A DNA stretch of 64,000 bases from Bacillus sp. 1NLA3E (GCF_000242895.2 NC_021171.1:1522001-1586000), one strand, 5' to 3'. Shown: positions 45,108-54,021, numbered from the stretch's first letter. Notes: generated from the letters alone by a model not told the origin. Made by a program: numbers and translations.

Positions 45108-45329
45108 ATGTTAGAAGCTATGGGATTTTTTGGTGTTGGTAAGACGCTGGCAACACAAATTGTTAATGTTGTTGATGCTGTAGGGTATGCAGCGATTGCG
45201 GTATCTACAATTATGGCAATACTCTCAGCTGGTGGACTAGCTCCGACTGCTGCTGCAATTGATTTTGCTATTATTTACATTAAGAAGAAAATTGCAAACA
45301 ATTTAAAAGCTCAAGCGATAGTTTGGTAA
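45108..45329 (+). CDS. Circular bacteriocin precursor, uberolysin/circularin A family
   Basis: 73 residues. The C-terminus NNLKAQAIVW closely resembles the uberolysin end RNLKAQAVIW as I recall it. The body is hydrophobic with short helices (VNVVDAVGYAAIAVSTIMAILSAGG and IDFAIIYIKKKIA). The leader would be only a few residues (e.g. MLE or similar) as in this family; the exact cut is not determined. Head-to-tail joining would create the mature ring of about 70 residues, with Trp73 at the junction. It has an excellent ribosome site (AAGGAGGA). Four maturation/export/immunity genes follow in the circularin order. Confidence 0.88.
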   Translation: MLEAMGFFGVGKTLATQIVNVVDAVGYAAIAVSTIMAILSAGGLAPTAAAIDFAIIYIKKKIANNLKAQAIVW

Positions 45330-45345
45330 TTATTTTGCTAGCTTA

Positions 45346-45395
45346 ATAGGTAATAGAAGAGATTTTTTCTCTTCTATTACCTATGTTTTAAAATT
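45346..45395 (+). terminator. Perfect 16-bp hairpin between precursor and second gene
   Basis: ATAGGTAATAGAAGAG (45346-45361) pairs completely with 45369-45384 around a 7-nt loop, followed by GTTTTAAAATTT. It probably works as a partial terminator or mRNA stabiliser that raises precursor over the other genes. Confidence 0.75.
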
Positions 45396-45433
45396 TACGG
45401 TTTTTATAGTGTTCAACGGAGGCCATAACAATT

Positions 45434-47143
45434 ATGAATTCTTATAGCTTTATATTAAAAACCATCGTTCTCGACCAAATGCGTCAAGACTTTGCAGGAA
45501 TAACAGAGCAATTGAAAAATAAACTAGGAATAAAACTTCCTGCTTCATTAAGTTGGATATTTTCATTACTATCTCAGAATATGCTACTTTTATTATTCGC
45601 ATTTTTTTTTGAAAGCATTACAAATATTACTGTAAGAAATTTTATTGTTTTTGGGGTATTACTATTTAATTTTTTGCTTCCAAGTACAACAGCGCGACAA
45701 CATTTTTCTAGAGTAAGCAGCAATCCATTAAATGACTTGCTATGGCAATCGCTTTATAACCGAAATCAACTACTGAATTTCGCTTTGATTTCTGAGTTGC
45801 TAATGTTTTGGTTACATGAATTATCGCTTGAAATAATAGCTATATTTGTACTTTTCCAAATATCACCTAATCTTATGACTGGAATTTTATTGACATTAGT
45901 TTGGATATTGTTAGTCTCATTTATTTATATTTCAAAATTGAAAAATCTAGTATTAAATACCTGGGAAATGAAAGTTGAAAATACAATACAAAGTGAAGTA
46001 ATTTATTTCATAAAATTAATTCTTTCCTCATGCTTAATATGGATATTAAGTAAAATATTGCTCCTTCCATTAATAGAAAAGCCTATTGCAAACAATATTT
46101 ATCAACAAGGCTTGGTAAAATCACTACAGTATTTTTCAAATACTGTAAAGCATATTTTTGTTATCAGATTTGAATTTATCAAAAATATTTGGACTAAGTG
46201 GTCTCATTCTGAATGGTCCTATTACATAATCGGTATATTTATTCTGATATATATAGGTATATATGTTTATTATTTTATTTTTCAGTCACCTAAGATAAAC
46301 TTTATTTCCAAAAGGAACCCATTTATTTTATTAACTTCTCAAAACGCATTCTTTAAATTTTATCAATGGTTAAGTAGACGGATTTACCATAATAATCCAT
46401 GGATACATAGAGATTTAGTCGTGCTGGAAAGAACTATTATCACATGCAATATACCACAAAAAATGTTTCTGTTTATGCCACCGGCCATATCTCCAATAAT
46501 AGGATTTTCAATTTTTCTTATTGGAAGTTTAAATTCCTATTCTAGTTTCATAATTGCATTTTGGTTTGTATCTTGGTTCGTTGTATCACAGACTATTGGG
46601 ATATGGCTAATGAATTATCCAATACTTCATCCTTCAAGTGAGTTAAGACAAATAGAATTAACTAAATTGTCTCCCCATTTGAATATTCAACAATATATGA
46701 GCAGTAAAAGAAAGTTAATTTATATTTTGTTGTCACCTGTACAAATTGTAACTACCATTATGCTTATACTGGGAGCATTGGTAATAAATGGATCTATTAT
46801 TGAATTTATTATAGGTATTGTTGGTGTTTGGTTGTTGTTTTTTGTGAATGTTCTCGTCAGTACTTATTGGTTGCAGTTATGCAGTCGTTTTGATTACGCA
46901 AATATATTTATGATTCGTATGGATACTTATGAATCAAAAACATTACAATATTTTTTTACTATTCCAAAAAGAGCGATTAGTGGAGTTCTATTTCTTTTGT
47001 TTTTTATTGCAGTCTTTATTAAAGACAGTTTGGGGTTATCACTATTATATGACTCCTTTCTATTTCTGATTGCTTTAGGAGTATTTAGTTGGTATTTTTT
47101 CGTAAATAAAAAATATAAAAAAAAGATGGTATATAAAGCATGA
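45434..47143 (+). CDS. Circular bacteriocin maturation membrane protein (CirB-like)
   Basis: 569 residues with about 12 predicted membrane helices. It is the large integral membrane protein found directly after the precursor in circular bacteriocin clusters, thought to take part in cleavage, circularisation or transport. No known protease motif is visible. The ATG follows GGAGG at 11 nt. Its stop overlaps the next start (ATGA at 47140-47143), showing translational coupling. Confidence 0.75.
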   Translation: MNSYSFILKTIVLDQMRQDFAGITEQLKNKLGIKLPASLSWIFSLLSQNMLLLLFAFFFESITNITVRNFIVFGVLLFNFLLPSTTARQHFSRVSSNPLNDLLWQSLYNRNQLLNFALISELLMFWLHELSLEIIAIFVLFQISPNLMTGILLTLVWILLVSFIYISKLKNLVLNTWEMKVENTIQSEVIYFIKLILSSCLIWILSKILLLPLIEKPIANNIYQQGLVKSLQYFSNTVKHIFVIRFEFIKNIWTKWSHSEWSYYIIGIFILIYIGIYVYYFIFQSPKINFISKRNPFILLTSQNAFFKFYQWLSRRIYHNNPWIHRDLVVLERTIITCNIPQKMFLFMPPAISPIIGFSIFLIGSLNSYSSFIIAFWFVSWFVVSQTIGIWLMNYPILHPSSELRQIELTKLSPHLNIQQYMSSKRKLIYILLSPVQIVTTIMLILGALVINGSIIEFIIGIVGVWLLFFVNVLVSTYWLQLCSRFDYANIFMIRMDTYESKTLQYFFTIPKRAISGVLFLLFFIAVFIKDSLGLSLLYDSFLFLIALGVFSWYFFVNKKYKKKMVYKA

Positions 47144-47679
47144 AAAATATTAAAACCGAAATGCATTATGAATCTATTTGGTCTAAATATTCTCGAAAAC
47201 TAATTCTTATATTGTTAGTTTTCTTTTTTTCTTGTTTGTGGGGGGCCGTTTTTCAAAGTCATAAGGTGCCGTTACCACCTAATCCACCAGATAATCATTG
47301 GTTTTATTACTTTTCCCATAATATGAAACAATGTCTTATTATGGTCTTAGTAGGATTTTTAACCTATGGAATTGGAAGCTTAATAATTTTAATCACAAAT
47401 GGAGTAATGATAGGAATAGTCATTGAAATGATTATTCAAAATAACATGACTCAGGCTATTTTTACAGCATTTCTTCCACATGGTATTTTTGAAATACCTG
47501 CGGTACTAATAGCATGTCTTTACCCATTTATGCTTTGGAGTTTTTTAATCACCGCTATTAAAAAAAGAAAAGTGTCTCCAAAAATTGTTAAATTGGAAAT
47601 TATTTTGCCGCCTTTATTAATGATTATTTTGCTGTTTATTGCAGGAATTTTAGAAACTAAATTTGGACTTTCTTATTGA
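47140..47679 (+). CDS. SpoIIM/DUF95-family membrane protein of the bacteriocin cluster (CirC-like)
   Basis: 179 residues with about four to five membrane helices. The segment LTYGIGSLIILITNGVMIGIVIE and PHGIFEIPAVLIA carry the Stage II sporulation M/DUF95 pattern found in circular bacteriocin clusters. Together with the ATPase it is thought to form an export or immunity complex. Its stop (47677-47679) lies just before the GTG of the next gene. Confidence 0.82.
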   Translation: MKNIKTEMHYESIWSKYSRKLILILLVFFFSCLWGAVFQSHKVPLPPNPPDNHWFYYFSHNMKQCLIMVLVGFLTYGIGSLIILITNGVMIGIVIEMIIQNNMTQAIFTAFLPHGIFEIPAVLIACLYPFMLWSFLITAIKKRKVSPKIVKLEIILPPLLMIILLFIAGILETKFGLSY

Positions 47680-47690
47680 GGAGTGTTGTT

Positions 47691-48338
47691 GTGCTAGAAA
47701 TAAAAGATTTACAGTTTAACTATGAAAAGGATCAGGATTTATTAAGAAACATTTCTTTTACAGCCAATCATGGAGACATCATTTGGCTAAAAGGATCTAA
47801 TGGCTCAGGAAAAAGCACATTACTTCGCATTATCGCACAACTTATTGATACGGAAATTGAAATTTATCTTGATGGGAAATTGATTATTAATAGGGAGGAG
47901 TTATTGTCTAATGTAATTTACATACCTTCTGAACCATATCTATTTGATTATTTAACTGGAGAAGAAAATGCAAGGTTTATACAACAATTATTCAATATCT
48001 CTCATGAGGATTTTAATAGCTTTTTCTTTAAAATGATAGAAAAATTTAATATGAAAACCGCATTAAAACAACTTGTTCAAGAATACTCTTTAGGAATGCG
48101 ACATAAATTATATTGGTCTGCTTTTTTTGCGCGTAAATCATCATCTATTATTTTATTAGATGAACCATTCTCGTCCCTTGATAGTGACGCTCAAAAAAAC
48201 GCAATGAATATACTAATAAATAAGGCAAAAAAAGGTTCACTAATAATTTTCGTTTCTCACCTTCCAGAAATTTGCAAACAAATAGCTACAAGATGTTTTT
48301 TATTGGAGAATGGGAAGATAAAAGAAACTGAATTATGA
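47691..48338 (+). CDS. ABC transporter ATPase of the bacteriocin cluster (CirD-like)
   Basis: 215 residues. Walker A is GSNGSGKST, the signature is YSLGMRHKL (a diverged LSGGQ), and Walker B is IILLDEPFSSLD. The GTG at 47691 follows GAGGAG with 7-nt spacing and yields MLEIKDLQFNY; the longer frame beginning at TTG 47676 lacks a ribosome site. It probably energises export or immunity with the DUF95 protein. Confidence 0.87.
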   Translation: MLEIKDLQFNYEKDQDLLRNISFTANHGDIIWLKGSNGSGKSTLLRIIAQLIDTEIEIYLDGKLIINREELLSNVIYIPSEPYLFDYLTGEENARFIQQLFNISHEDFNSFFFKMIEKFNMKTALKQLVQEYSLGMRHKLYWSAFFARKSSSIILLDEPFSSLDSDAQKNAMNILINKAKKGSLIIFVSHLPEICKQIATRCFLLENGKIKETEL

Positions 48339-48374
48339 GCTATCCAATAATAAGCTATAAAGGATGATCATACC

Positions 48375-48656
48375 ATGGATAATATAAAAAAAACGGTAGG
48401 AGTAACATCAGGATTAATCATGCTTGTCTGTATATTACTCAGTATTAAGATACCTAATAATCAATATTTAGGAAGTTATTTATTTGATTCATTAAAGCTT
48501 TCAAATTTTAGATTTATCATTATTATTATATTTTTCATATGTTTTTTTGTAACTAGCCAAACCTTAAAAAATGTCGAATCAATTCTTATTAACTGGGGAA
48601 AATTAGCCCTTTCTCTTTTAATGGGAGTTGCTTTTATCTCTTATATATTTTTTTAA
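48375..48656 (+). CDS. Small membrane protein, probable bacteriocin immunity protein (CirE-like)
   Basis: 93 residues with three predicted membrane helices (about 8-25, 38-60, 70-92). Position, size and hydrophobicity match the immunity proteins that end circular bacteriocin operons; sequence alone cannot prove it. The ATG follows AAAGGATG. A terminator lies further down at 48902. Confidence 0.7.
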   Translation: MDNIKKTVGVTSGLIMLVCILLSIKIPNNQYLGSYLFDSLKLSNFRFIIIIIFFICFFVTSQTLKNVESILINWGKLALSLLMGVAFISYIFF

Positions 48657-48784
48657 GTAGTTTTAAATAAAGGGCAATATAAAATGAGCTTGACCAAATG
48701 AATGTCAGAAATATATTTTAAACCGGTAATAAACTTTACCTAACTCACATCTTCATATTGTTTTACTGTCCTTCACGTCTGAAT

Positions 48785-48860
48785 TGGATTAGTTGGAAAA
48801 CCGTATGCGGGGAAGTCGTATGTTCGTGAGAGCATAGGAGGAGGTTGCCGTGGCGATTAT
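48785..48860 (+). other. Possible group II intron domain V-like relic
   Basis: Contains AACCGTATGCGGGGAAGTC and GTATGTTCGTGAG, resembling the conserved end region of bacterial group II introns (AGCCGTATGCG...AAGTCGCATG). It is not complete and has no neighbouring ORF. Confidence 0.4.
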
Positions 48861-48901
48861 CCCCAAAAGGACAAAAGTGAAACCCACAAACTACATTTAA
48901 C

Positions 48902-48952
48902 AAGAAGTCCTGAATCTATTGATATTAAATAGTTTCAGGACTTCTTTGTTCT
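48902..48952 (+). terminator. Terminator after the bacteriocin cluster
   Basis: AAGAAGTCCTGAA pairs perfectly with TTCAGGACTTCTT, followed by TGTTCT. Confidence 0.75.
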
Positions 48953-49067
48953 ATATATTAACTATATTGACAAAAAAAATCAGTCTACAAGGTGGTCTTT
49001 CATTCGTTTTTCTAATGTCTTAACCGCATTGTTTTTCATATTTGTAGCAGAAACATGGGGACGGTTC

Positions 49068-49545
49068 GTGCGCCACGAAGGGCGCATCATATAGTGGGTG
49101 GGACTCCCACTGAGAAAGATTTAGCAAATCACTCATAGCGAGTCTTGGACAACACAGGGTAACCGGTGTTGTTAAGCGTAGACAGCAAGCTAGTAGGCCG
49201 AAAGCGAAAGTTGAAGGGATTGAGCCTCGGAATCCCAATCGGGAAGGTTGATACTTTGAACCGAGTAGAAAACAACACTACTTTAGTCGTTATGCGAGAA
49301 TATAGTAGCTTCCCCGGGGTCAGTGACCATGGCATGCTAGACACAGTTATGATGCGTCAACGTGGGAGACCCTAAGTGCTCTTTACCCAGAGAAAGTAAG
49401 ACTAACAAGCGATAACAAAGTGAGGAGGTCTAATGCCTTAGGGAGTCAGATTACTGCATAGTACTGTTGAAGCAGGGTAATGCCTGTGGAGGGAAGGCGG
49501 TAACTGAGCCTTGCTCTAAAAAGAATTTCTCCCTAAGTTTCTAAA
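49068..49545 (+). ncRNA. Group II intron 5' part (domain I region), ORF-less relic
   Basis: Begins with GTGCGCCACGAAGGGCGCA, the GUGYG-type 5' end of bacterial group II introns, followed by long structured RNA sequence (CATATAGTGGGTGGGACTCC; GTAGGCCGAAAGCGAAAG; GGTCTAATGCCTTAGG). No reverse transcriptase or domain V follows directly, so it is a fragment. The open frames inside are not genes. Just before it the sequence GGGGACGGTTC resembles REP-type ends. Confidence 0.65.
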
Positions 49546-49696
49546 CCTTTGAAGACCCATGCTATCCCCAAAATGTATCACCTTCTTATAAGAATATATA
49601 TCGTTCATTGTAGTTTATATCACTAATGAGGAGCCTGATTAGTATTCCACCAAATTTTTCTTGTAAAATTTTAGGGATTTATAATTTTTAAAAAAT
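49546..49696. other. Intergenic stretch
   Basis: Nothing recognised between the intron relic and the GC-rich repeat. Confidence 0.3.
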
Positions 49697-49885
49697 AGGC
49701 TGTGTTAAAGCTCAATGTTGATTTATTGCACAATGTGATTGGAGTGGAAGGCGCGAAGACTCCTGCGGGAGCAGTGGAACAGGTGAGACCCCACAGGCCG
49801 CTTAAGCGCCGAGGAGGCTCACCGCCCGCCCCTAAGGTGCGCGAGTGCCTGGAACGGAAATCAACATTCTAGTTTAACAGAGCCT
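49697..49885. repeat. GC-rich palindromic repeat with best-preserved TIRs
   Basis: About 189 bp. The left end AGGCTGTGTTAAAGCTCAAT and the right end ATTCTAGTTTAACAGAGCCT are inverted repeats of each other with a few mismatches. Between them is the GC-rich core shared with the copies at 7517, 8774 and 36161. This copy defines the element's limits best. Confidence 0.8.
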
Positions 49886-49917
49886 AAAAATAAGAGACTA
49901 GTTCCCGAACTCTCAGG

Positions 49918-49973
49918 GATAAAAAAAACGCCAGTATATCAGAGGCCTCGCGCTTTTGTCCGTTTTTTTTATC
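49918..49973. terminator. 13-bp inverted repeat, probable terminator
   Basis: GATAAAAAAAACG and CGTTTTTTTTATC flank 30 nt. The inner segment is GC-rich and may fold further. The T-run on either strand makes it a plausible terminator. Confidence 0.5.
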
Positions 49974-49992
49974 ACGGGAAAATCCTATTTTC

Positions 49993-50026
49993 TTTTCACC
50001 AAGTTTTCACCATTCTCTTATAAACT
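49993..50026 (+). promoter_or_regulatory. Response-regulator direct repeat and promoter before the PspA operon
   Basis: TTTTCACC at 49993 and 50004 (11-bp period), followed by CAT and a TATAAA -10-like box at 50019. The same double motif occurs before 54217. Confidence 0.65.
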
Positions 50027-50060
50027 TCTAACTATCAACTAATGAAAGGAGGAAAAAGAT

Positions 50061-50498
50061 ATGAAAAAGAAAAAAGTTTTACTTTGGGGTGTAATCTTTG
50101 CTGCAGTGATTTTTGTGTTTAATTTAGTTCACGGTCTTTTTGATGGCCACCGAGAATTTGCAGGCGGGCAGCGAGGACTCGGCCATGGACAAGCTGGAAT
50201 GGGACAAGCCGGAATGGACAAAGCAAGTGGTTTTGGTCAACATGGCGGGTTTGGCGGCCACCACCAGTTAATGAACGGTTCTTTTCATGGAGAAAGTTTC
50301 CCCTGGTTGGCACTTCTGATTGGACTAGTTGTTCTAGTTCTTTTAGTAAGATGGTTGAGAAAAAGAGCAAAAGCAACTTCTATGAACCAGTTTATTGACA
50401 CAAGTATTGTCAGCACACAAACACCGATCATTTCACAAAATGCAAGCATCTTAGATCAATGGGAAAAAAATGTGACCAATAAAAAGGAGACTGAATAA
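50061..50498 (+). CDS. Membrane protein, first gene of the PspA/two-component unit
   Basis: 145 residues. One N-terminal membrane helix (about 7-26), a Gly/His/Gln/Met-rich linker (HGQAGMGQAGMDKASGFGQHGGFGGHHQ) and a second helix (about 78-97) before a cytoplasmic tail. The His/Met-rich loop could bind metal; function unknown. The ATG follows AAAGGAGGAAAAAG. One base separates it from pspA, and the putative regulator site lies upstream. Confidence 0.7.
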   Translation: MKKKKVLLWGVIFAAVIFVFNLVHGLFDGHREFAGGQRGLGHGQAGMGQAGMDKASGFGQHGGFGGHHQLMNGSFHGESFPWLALLIGLVVLVLLVRWLRKRAKATSMNQFIDTSIVSTQTPIISQNASILDQWEKNVTNKKETE

Positions 50499-50499
50499 T

Positions 50500-51168
50500 A
50501 TGGGGATTTTTAGAAGAATTAAAACGTTAACAATGGCTGAAATTAATGGATTATTGGATGGAATCGAAAACCCGATTGCGATGCTCAATGAATATTCCAG
50601 AGAAATGGAGCTAGAAATTGAAAAAGGGCAAAAAGCATTAGCCAGACAAATATTTGTTGAAAAGAAACATGAGACCCTTATTTCTGAAACGAAAGCATTA
50701 GTAGAAAAAAGAACACGCCAGGCAAAGCTTGCTCTTGAGCAGGGTGAAGAGGCAATGGCTAAATTGGCTATCCAAGAAAAACTTACTAATGAAAAGCAAT
50801 TAGGCCTTTACCAAGAACAATATGAGTCTATTCAAAAGCAAACACAAATCCTTTTGGAAAAATTAGAGCAGTTAAAAGAAACGTTTTATCAATTGCAACA
50901 AAAGAAAATCCTTTTAGCTTCAAGGGCCAATGTGGCACAGTCGATTAAACAAATTCAGAAAGCAACGGTTTCCTTTCAAACGGACTCAATTGCTAGAGGT
51001 ATTGCCCGAGCAGAAGATCACATCTTAATGATGGAGGCAGAGGTACAGGCCGGAAACCAATTTTCTGCTCCTTTAGTCCAGTTACCTATAGGGAACCAAA
51101 ATTCGATCAGTGATGAAGAAGTAAATTCGGAACTTGAAAAGCTTAAGGGTGAAAAAGTAGGAATCTAA
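50500..51168 (+). CDS. pspA: PspA/IM30-family protein
   Basis: 222 residues, almost wholly coiled coil, starting MGIFRRIKTLTMAEINGLLDGIENP as PspA/LiaH proteins do. It binds and protects the inner face of the membrane during envelope stress. Its neighbours are a membrane protein and a two-component system, so it is probably recruited and induced by them. Confidence 0.87.
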   Translation: MGIFRRIKTLTMAEINGLLDGIENPIAMLNEYSREMELEIEKGQKALARQIFVEKKHETLISETKALVEKRTRQAKLALEQGEEAMAKLAIQEKLTNEKQLGLYQEQYESIQKQTQILLEKLEQLKETFYQLQQKKILLASRANVAQSIKQIQKATVSFQTDSIARGIARAEDHILMMEAEVQAGNQFSAPLVQLPIGNQNSISDEEVNSELEKLKGEKVGI

Positions 51169-51247
51169 TTGATAGCTGCAATTGAAAGGAAGCATCCCAG
51201 AAGTTTGGTGCTTCCTTTTATCCTATCGTATTAAAAGGGGTTTAATC

Positions 51248-51895
51248 ATGAACATTAAGATGCTTATTCTTATCTATTTTGTTATCTCTTTGGTGGGAAG
51301 TCGACTTCCATTTGTTAGGGTGTATCTATCACATTGTCACACCCTGTTAAACAAAATGATCCGGGTATGCCTAGAAGGGCATAGGACCAACAAAATCAAG
51401 CTGTATAAAGATGGAACTGGGGTAACGACCAGCCCTCCTCATTCCTTTTTCAAGGATACCCTCCTTTCTTATCTAGGAAATACTGGTGCCTTACTAGCAT
51501 CCATAGGTTTATATTATTTAGTGGCGAAAGGAAACTATCGTTTGGTGGTTTATCTATTTATTGGTACGCTACTCCTTTCTCTGTTATTATGGATTCGTAA
51601 TATTTTTGGTGTGATTTGGGCCGTTTCATTCGTTTCGTTGCTAATCATCCCAATCTTTTTCAGCTATGAGATTGCTTTCGTGCATATTAGTATTTTTCTA
51701 ACCTCCGTTGTTTTTTCACACTCCATTCTGAATGCCATCCAAGTCTTCACAAGGAGTGTTCTAAACGATGATACACTCGCAAAAAAATCTTTATTTTCAA
51801 AAGGAAAAAAGCTCTCCCTATTGGTCCTAGGGTTCATTCTACTAGGGCAATCACTTTATGGTGGCTTTTATATTTTTAATAATTTTTTAAGTTAG
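51248..51895 (+). CDS. Degenerate M50-like membrane protein
   Basis: 215 residues from ATG 51248 (RBS AGGGG). The frame is open earlier without a start signal. It has about six membrane helices. The layout resembles M50B-type proteins (FVRVYLSHCHTLLNKMIRVCLEG followed by GTGVTTS and membrane helices), but the expected HExxH is replaced by SHCHTLLNK, so it is unlikely to be an active protease. It may be a structural partner of the PspA system. Confidence 0.55.
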   Translation: MNIKMLILIYFVISLVGSRLPFVRVYLSHCHTLLNKMIRVCLEGHRTNKIKLYKDGTGVTTSPPHSFFKDTLLSYLGNTGALLASIGLYYLVAKGNYRLVVYLFIGTLLLSLLLWIRNIFGVIWAVSFVSLLIIPIFFSYEIAFVHISIFLTSVVFSHSILNAIQVFTRSVLNDDTLAKKSLFSKGKKLSLLVLGFILLGQSLYGGFYIFNNFLS

Positions 51896-51933
51896 TCATC
51901 AACGAGACTAGAATTTTGAAGGAGCGCTTTCCC

Positions 51934-52608
51934 ATGAATATTTTATTAGCAGAAGATGATGTACGTCTCGGGGAGTTAATTGTATATATGCTAAAAAAGA
52001 AGGGCAGTTACAATGTTGAATGGGTGATGGAGGGAGAAGATGCTTATTATTATGCGACTTCTGCCCACTATGATGTCATCATCATGGATTGGATGATGCC
52101 AAATGGGACTGGAGTGGAAATCTGCAGTCGATTAAGAAAACAAGGATACGCGGGAGCCATCCTTATGTTAACGGCTAAAGATGCTGTCCAGGATCGGATT
52201 GAAGGTTTGGATTCCGGTGCAGATGATTATCTTGTAAAACCATTTGAAATAGATGAGCTATTGGCCCGTTTACGTGCGGTAAGCCGCCGAAACTATGCCC
52301 CAATTATAGAAAAGGAAATCAAGGTACATGGTTTGATTCTAAATCGAATGAGCCACAGTGTACGTTGTGGAGAGGTGACCATCCAATTAAGTCCTAGGGA
52401 ATTTCAGCTTTTGGATTTGTTTATCCAGAATAAGGGTCAAGTATTGCCAAGGGAAATTATTCTTGATCGTATTTGGGGAGGGGATTCAGAGGTTGCTTCC
52501 AAGACAATTGATGCAACCGTGAAATTAATCCGAAAAAAACTAGGATTTGTTGGAAAACAAGATTTGCTTCAAAGCGTTAGAGGGGTGGGGTACCGACTTG
52601 AACAATAA
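51934..52608 (+). CDS. OmpR-family response regulator
   Basis: 224 residues. A receiver domain with the phospho-acceptor Asp in DVIIMDWMMPNGTG and Lys in DYLVKPFE, then a winged-helix domain with VLPREIILDRIWG and ASKTIDATVKLIRKKL. The ATG at 51934 follows GAAGGAGCG. It overlaps the kinase start by 11 nt. It probably binds the TTTTCACC direct repeats before 50061 and 54217. Confidence 0.92.
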   Translation: MNILLAEDDVRLGELIVYMLKKKGSYNVEWVMEGEDAYYYATSAHYDVIIMDWMMPNGTGVEICSRLRKQGYAGAILMLTAKDAVQDRIEGLDSGADDYLVKPFEIDELLARLRAVSRRNYAPIIEKEIKVHGLILNRMSHSVRCGEVTIQLSPREFQLLDLFIQNKGQVLPREIILDRIWGGDSEVASKTIDATVKLIRKKLGFVGKQDLLQSVRGVGYRLEQ

Positions 52609-54010
52609 GCTAGGCTTATTCTTTCGAACCATTTCAAACTTGGGGGAGAAGGATGTTTTTAAAAATACCCAAGGCCGTTTGACCCGGTTGTATAGTGGGA
52701 TTCTTATGTTATTTCTTATTCTTTTTATGGTCATTGTTTACTCCGTCCTTTATGTTGTCATTTTAAACAATCAGGAACGAGAACTTCGATCTTTAGCCGA
52801 TCAAGAAGCAACATTTATGGAGAGCTATTTATTGAAAAATGCACGGAGTAGCCTCCAAGAAGTGCAGGATCAAGAGGTTGTTTTTGCCGGAGCCAATCAA
52901 TTTTTTTACTATATTGTCAATTCGCAGGGACAAATTATTTTGGGCAACGAAGCGGATCCCCGGGTACATCAAGAATTATTTGGCCTGGTAAAGAAAAAAC
53001 TCTCTGCAAATCAACAGATTATGAAACAAACCATTCAATTGGGGAGAAATCATAATCAAGGGGGAAAAGGGGAATTTCGTCCGCGTGAGGAACCGCACGA
53101 TATCCGTCTTCTCATTGCTAGTGAGCCGATCTATGTTAAAAATCAATATATTGGACAGCTTTATATTGGGAAAGACATATCCTTTGTCTATCAGTTATTA
53201 TATTGGCTGTTAATCATTTTAACCGCAATCGGTATTGTGTTTTTTGGGGTAGCTTTATATATTAGCTTTGTCATGTCAAAAAGAGCCATGGTTCCCATCA
53301 GTGCGGCATTTACAAGACAGCGTGAATTTGTCGGTGACGCCTCCCACGAGCTGCGAACACCATTAAGTGTTTTGTTATCCTCTATTGATGCGATGGAAAT
53401 GACGATTGAGCCACAAAAGGAAGATTTTGTAGGGAAACTTTTTTCGAACATGAGACAAGAAGTAAAAAGAATGACGAACCTAGTGAGCGATCTATTAACA
53501 CTAGCCCGTTCAGATTCAAATACAATTGAGCTAAAAACTGAAAGATTCGATTTTGGCCAACTAGGGGAAAAGACAGTTGAGTCTATACGCCCTTTGGCTG
53601 ATTCAAAGGAGATCTCGCTTAACTTGAATGCCCCAGTTGTTTTACCTGTTATCGGAGACTCGCAAAGATTATCACAGCTATTATATATTCTTTTAGATAA
53701 TGCGATTAAATACACTCCAAATGGAGGGAATGTTAAGTTGTATCTTTCACAGGAAGGAAATTTGTTGGTTATTAATGTACAGGATAATGGCCTCGGAATT
53801 GATGCCAAGGACCTTCCCTTTATATTTGAAAGATTCTATCGTGCTGATAAATCTCGAGCCCGCCAAATGGGTGGTCATGGATTAGGGCTTTCCATCGCGA
53901 AATGGATTGTTGAAACCCATAAAGGAACGATTAGAGTGAGCAGTAATATAGGAAAAGGCAGTACATTTACAGTTAACCTCGCTATTATGGATGAATCGAC
54001 CAATGTTTAA
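52598..54010 (+). CDS. Sensor histidine kinase
   Basis: 470 residues from TTG 52598, which follows GGGGTGGGG and overlaps the regulator's end. Two membrane helices (about 35-58 and 205-230) enclose an extracytoplasmic sensor domain of about 140 residues. The HisKA motif is DASHELRTPLSVLLSS; N, G1 and G2 boxes of the ATPase domain are in LLDNAIKYTPNGG, VQDNGLGID and GGHGLGLSIAK. The signal is unknown but the co-operon with PspA points to envelope stress. Confidence 0.9.
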   Translation: MNNKLGLFFRTISNLGEKDVFKNTQGRLTRLYSGILMLFLILFMVIVYSVLYVVILNNQERELRSLADQEATFMESYLLKNARSSLQEVQDQEVVFAGANQFFYYIVNSQGQIILGNEADPRVHQELFGLVKKKLSANQQIMKQTIQLGRNHNQGGKGEFRPREEPHDIRLLIASEPIYVKNQYIGQLYIGKDISFVYQLLYWLLIILTAIGIVFFGVALYISFVMSKRAMVPISAAFTRQREFVGDASHELRTPLSVLLSSIDAMEMTIEPQKEDFVGKLFSNMRQEVKRMTNLVSDLLTLARSDSNTIELKTERFDFGQLGEKTVESIRPLADSKEISLNLNAPVVLPVIGDSQRLSQLLYILLDNAIKYTPNGGNVKLYLSQEGNLLVINVQDNGLGIDAKDLPFIFERFYRADKSRARQMGGHGLGLSIAKWIVETHKGTIRVSSNIGKGSTFTVNLAIMDESTNV

Positions 54011-54021
54011 TAGTCAATAAC

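Noticed and set aside
49020-49375. Open frames of about 70 codons on both strands
   Set aside because: They lie inside group II intron RNA sequence, have no ribosome sites and no protein-like composition.
53191-53808. 205-codon minus-strand frame inside the histidine kinase gene
   Set aside because: The plus strand clearly encodes HisKA and HATPase motifs; this is a shadow.
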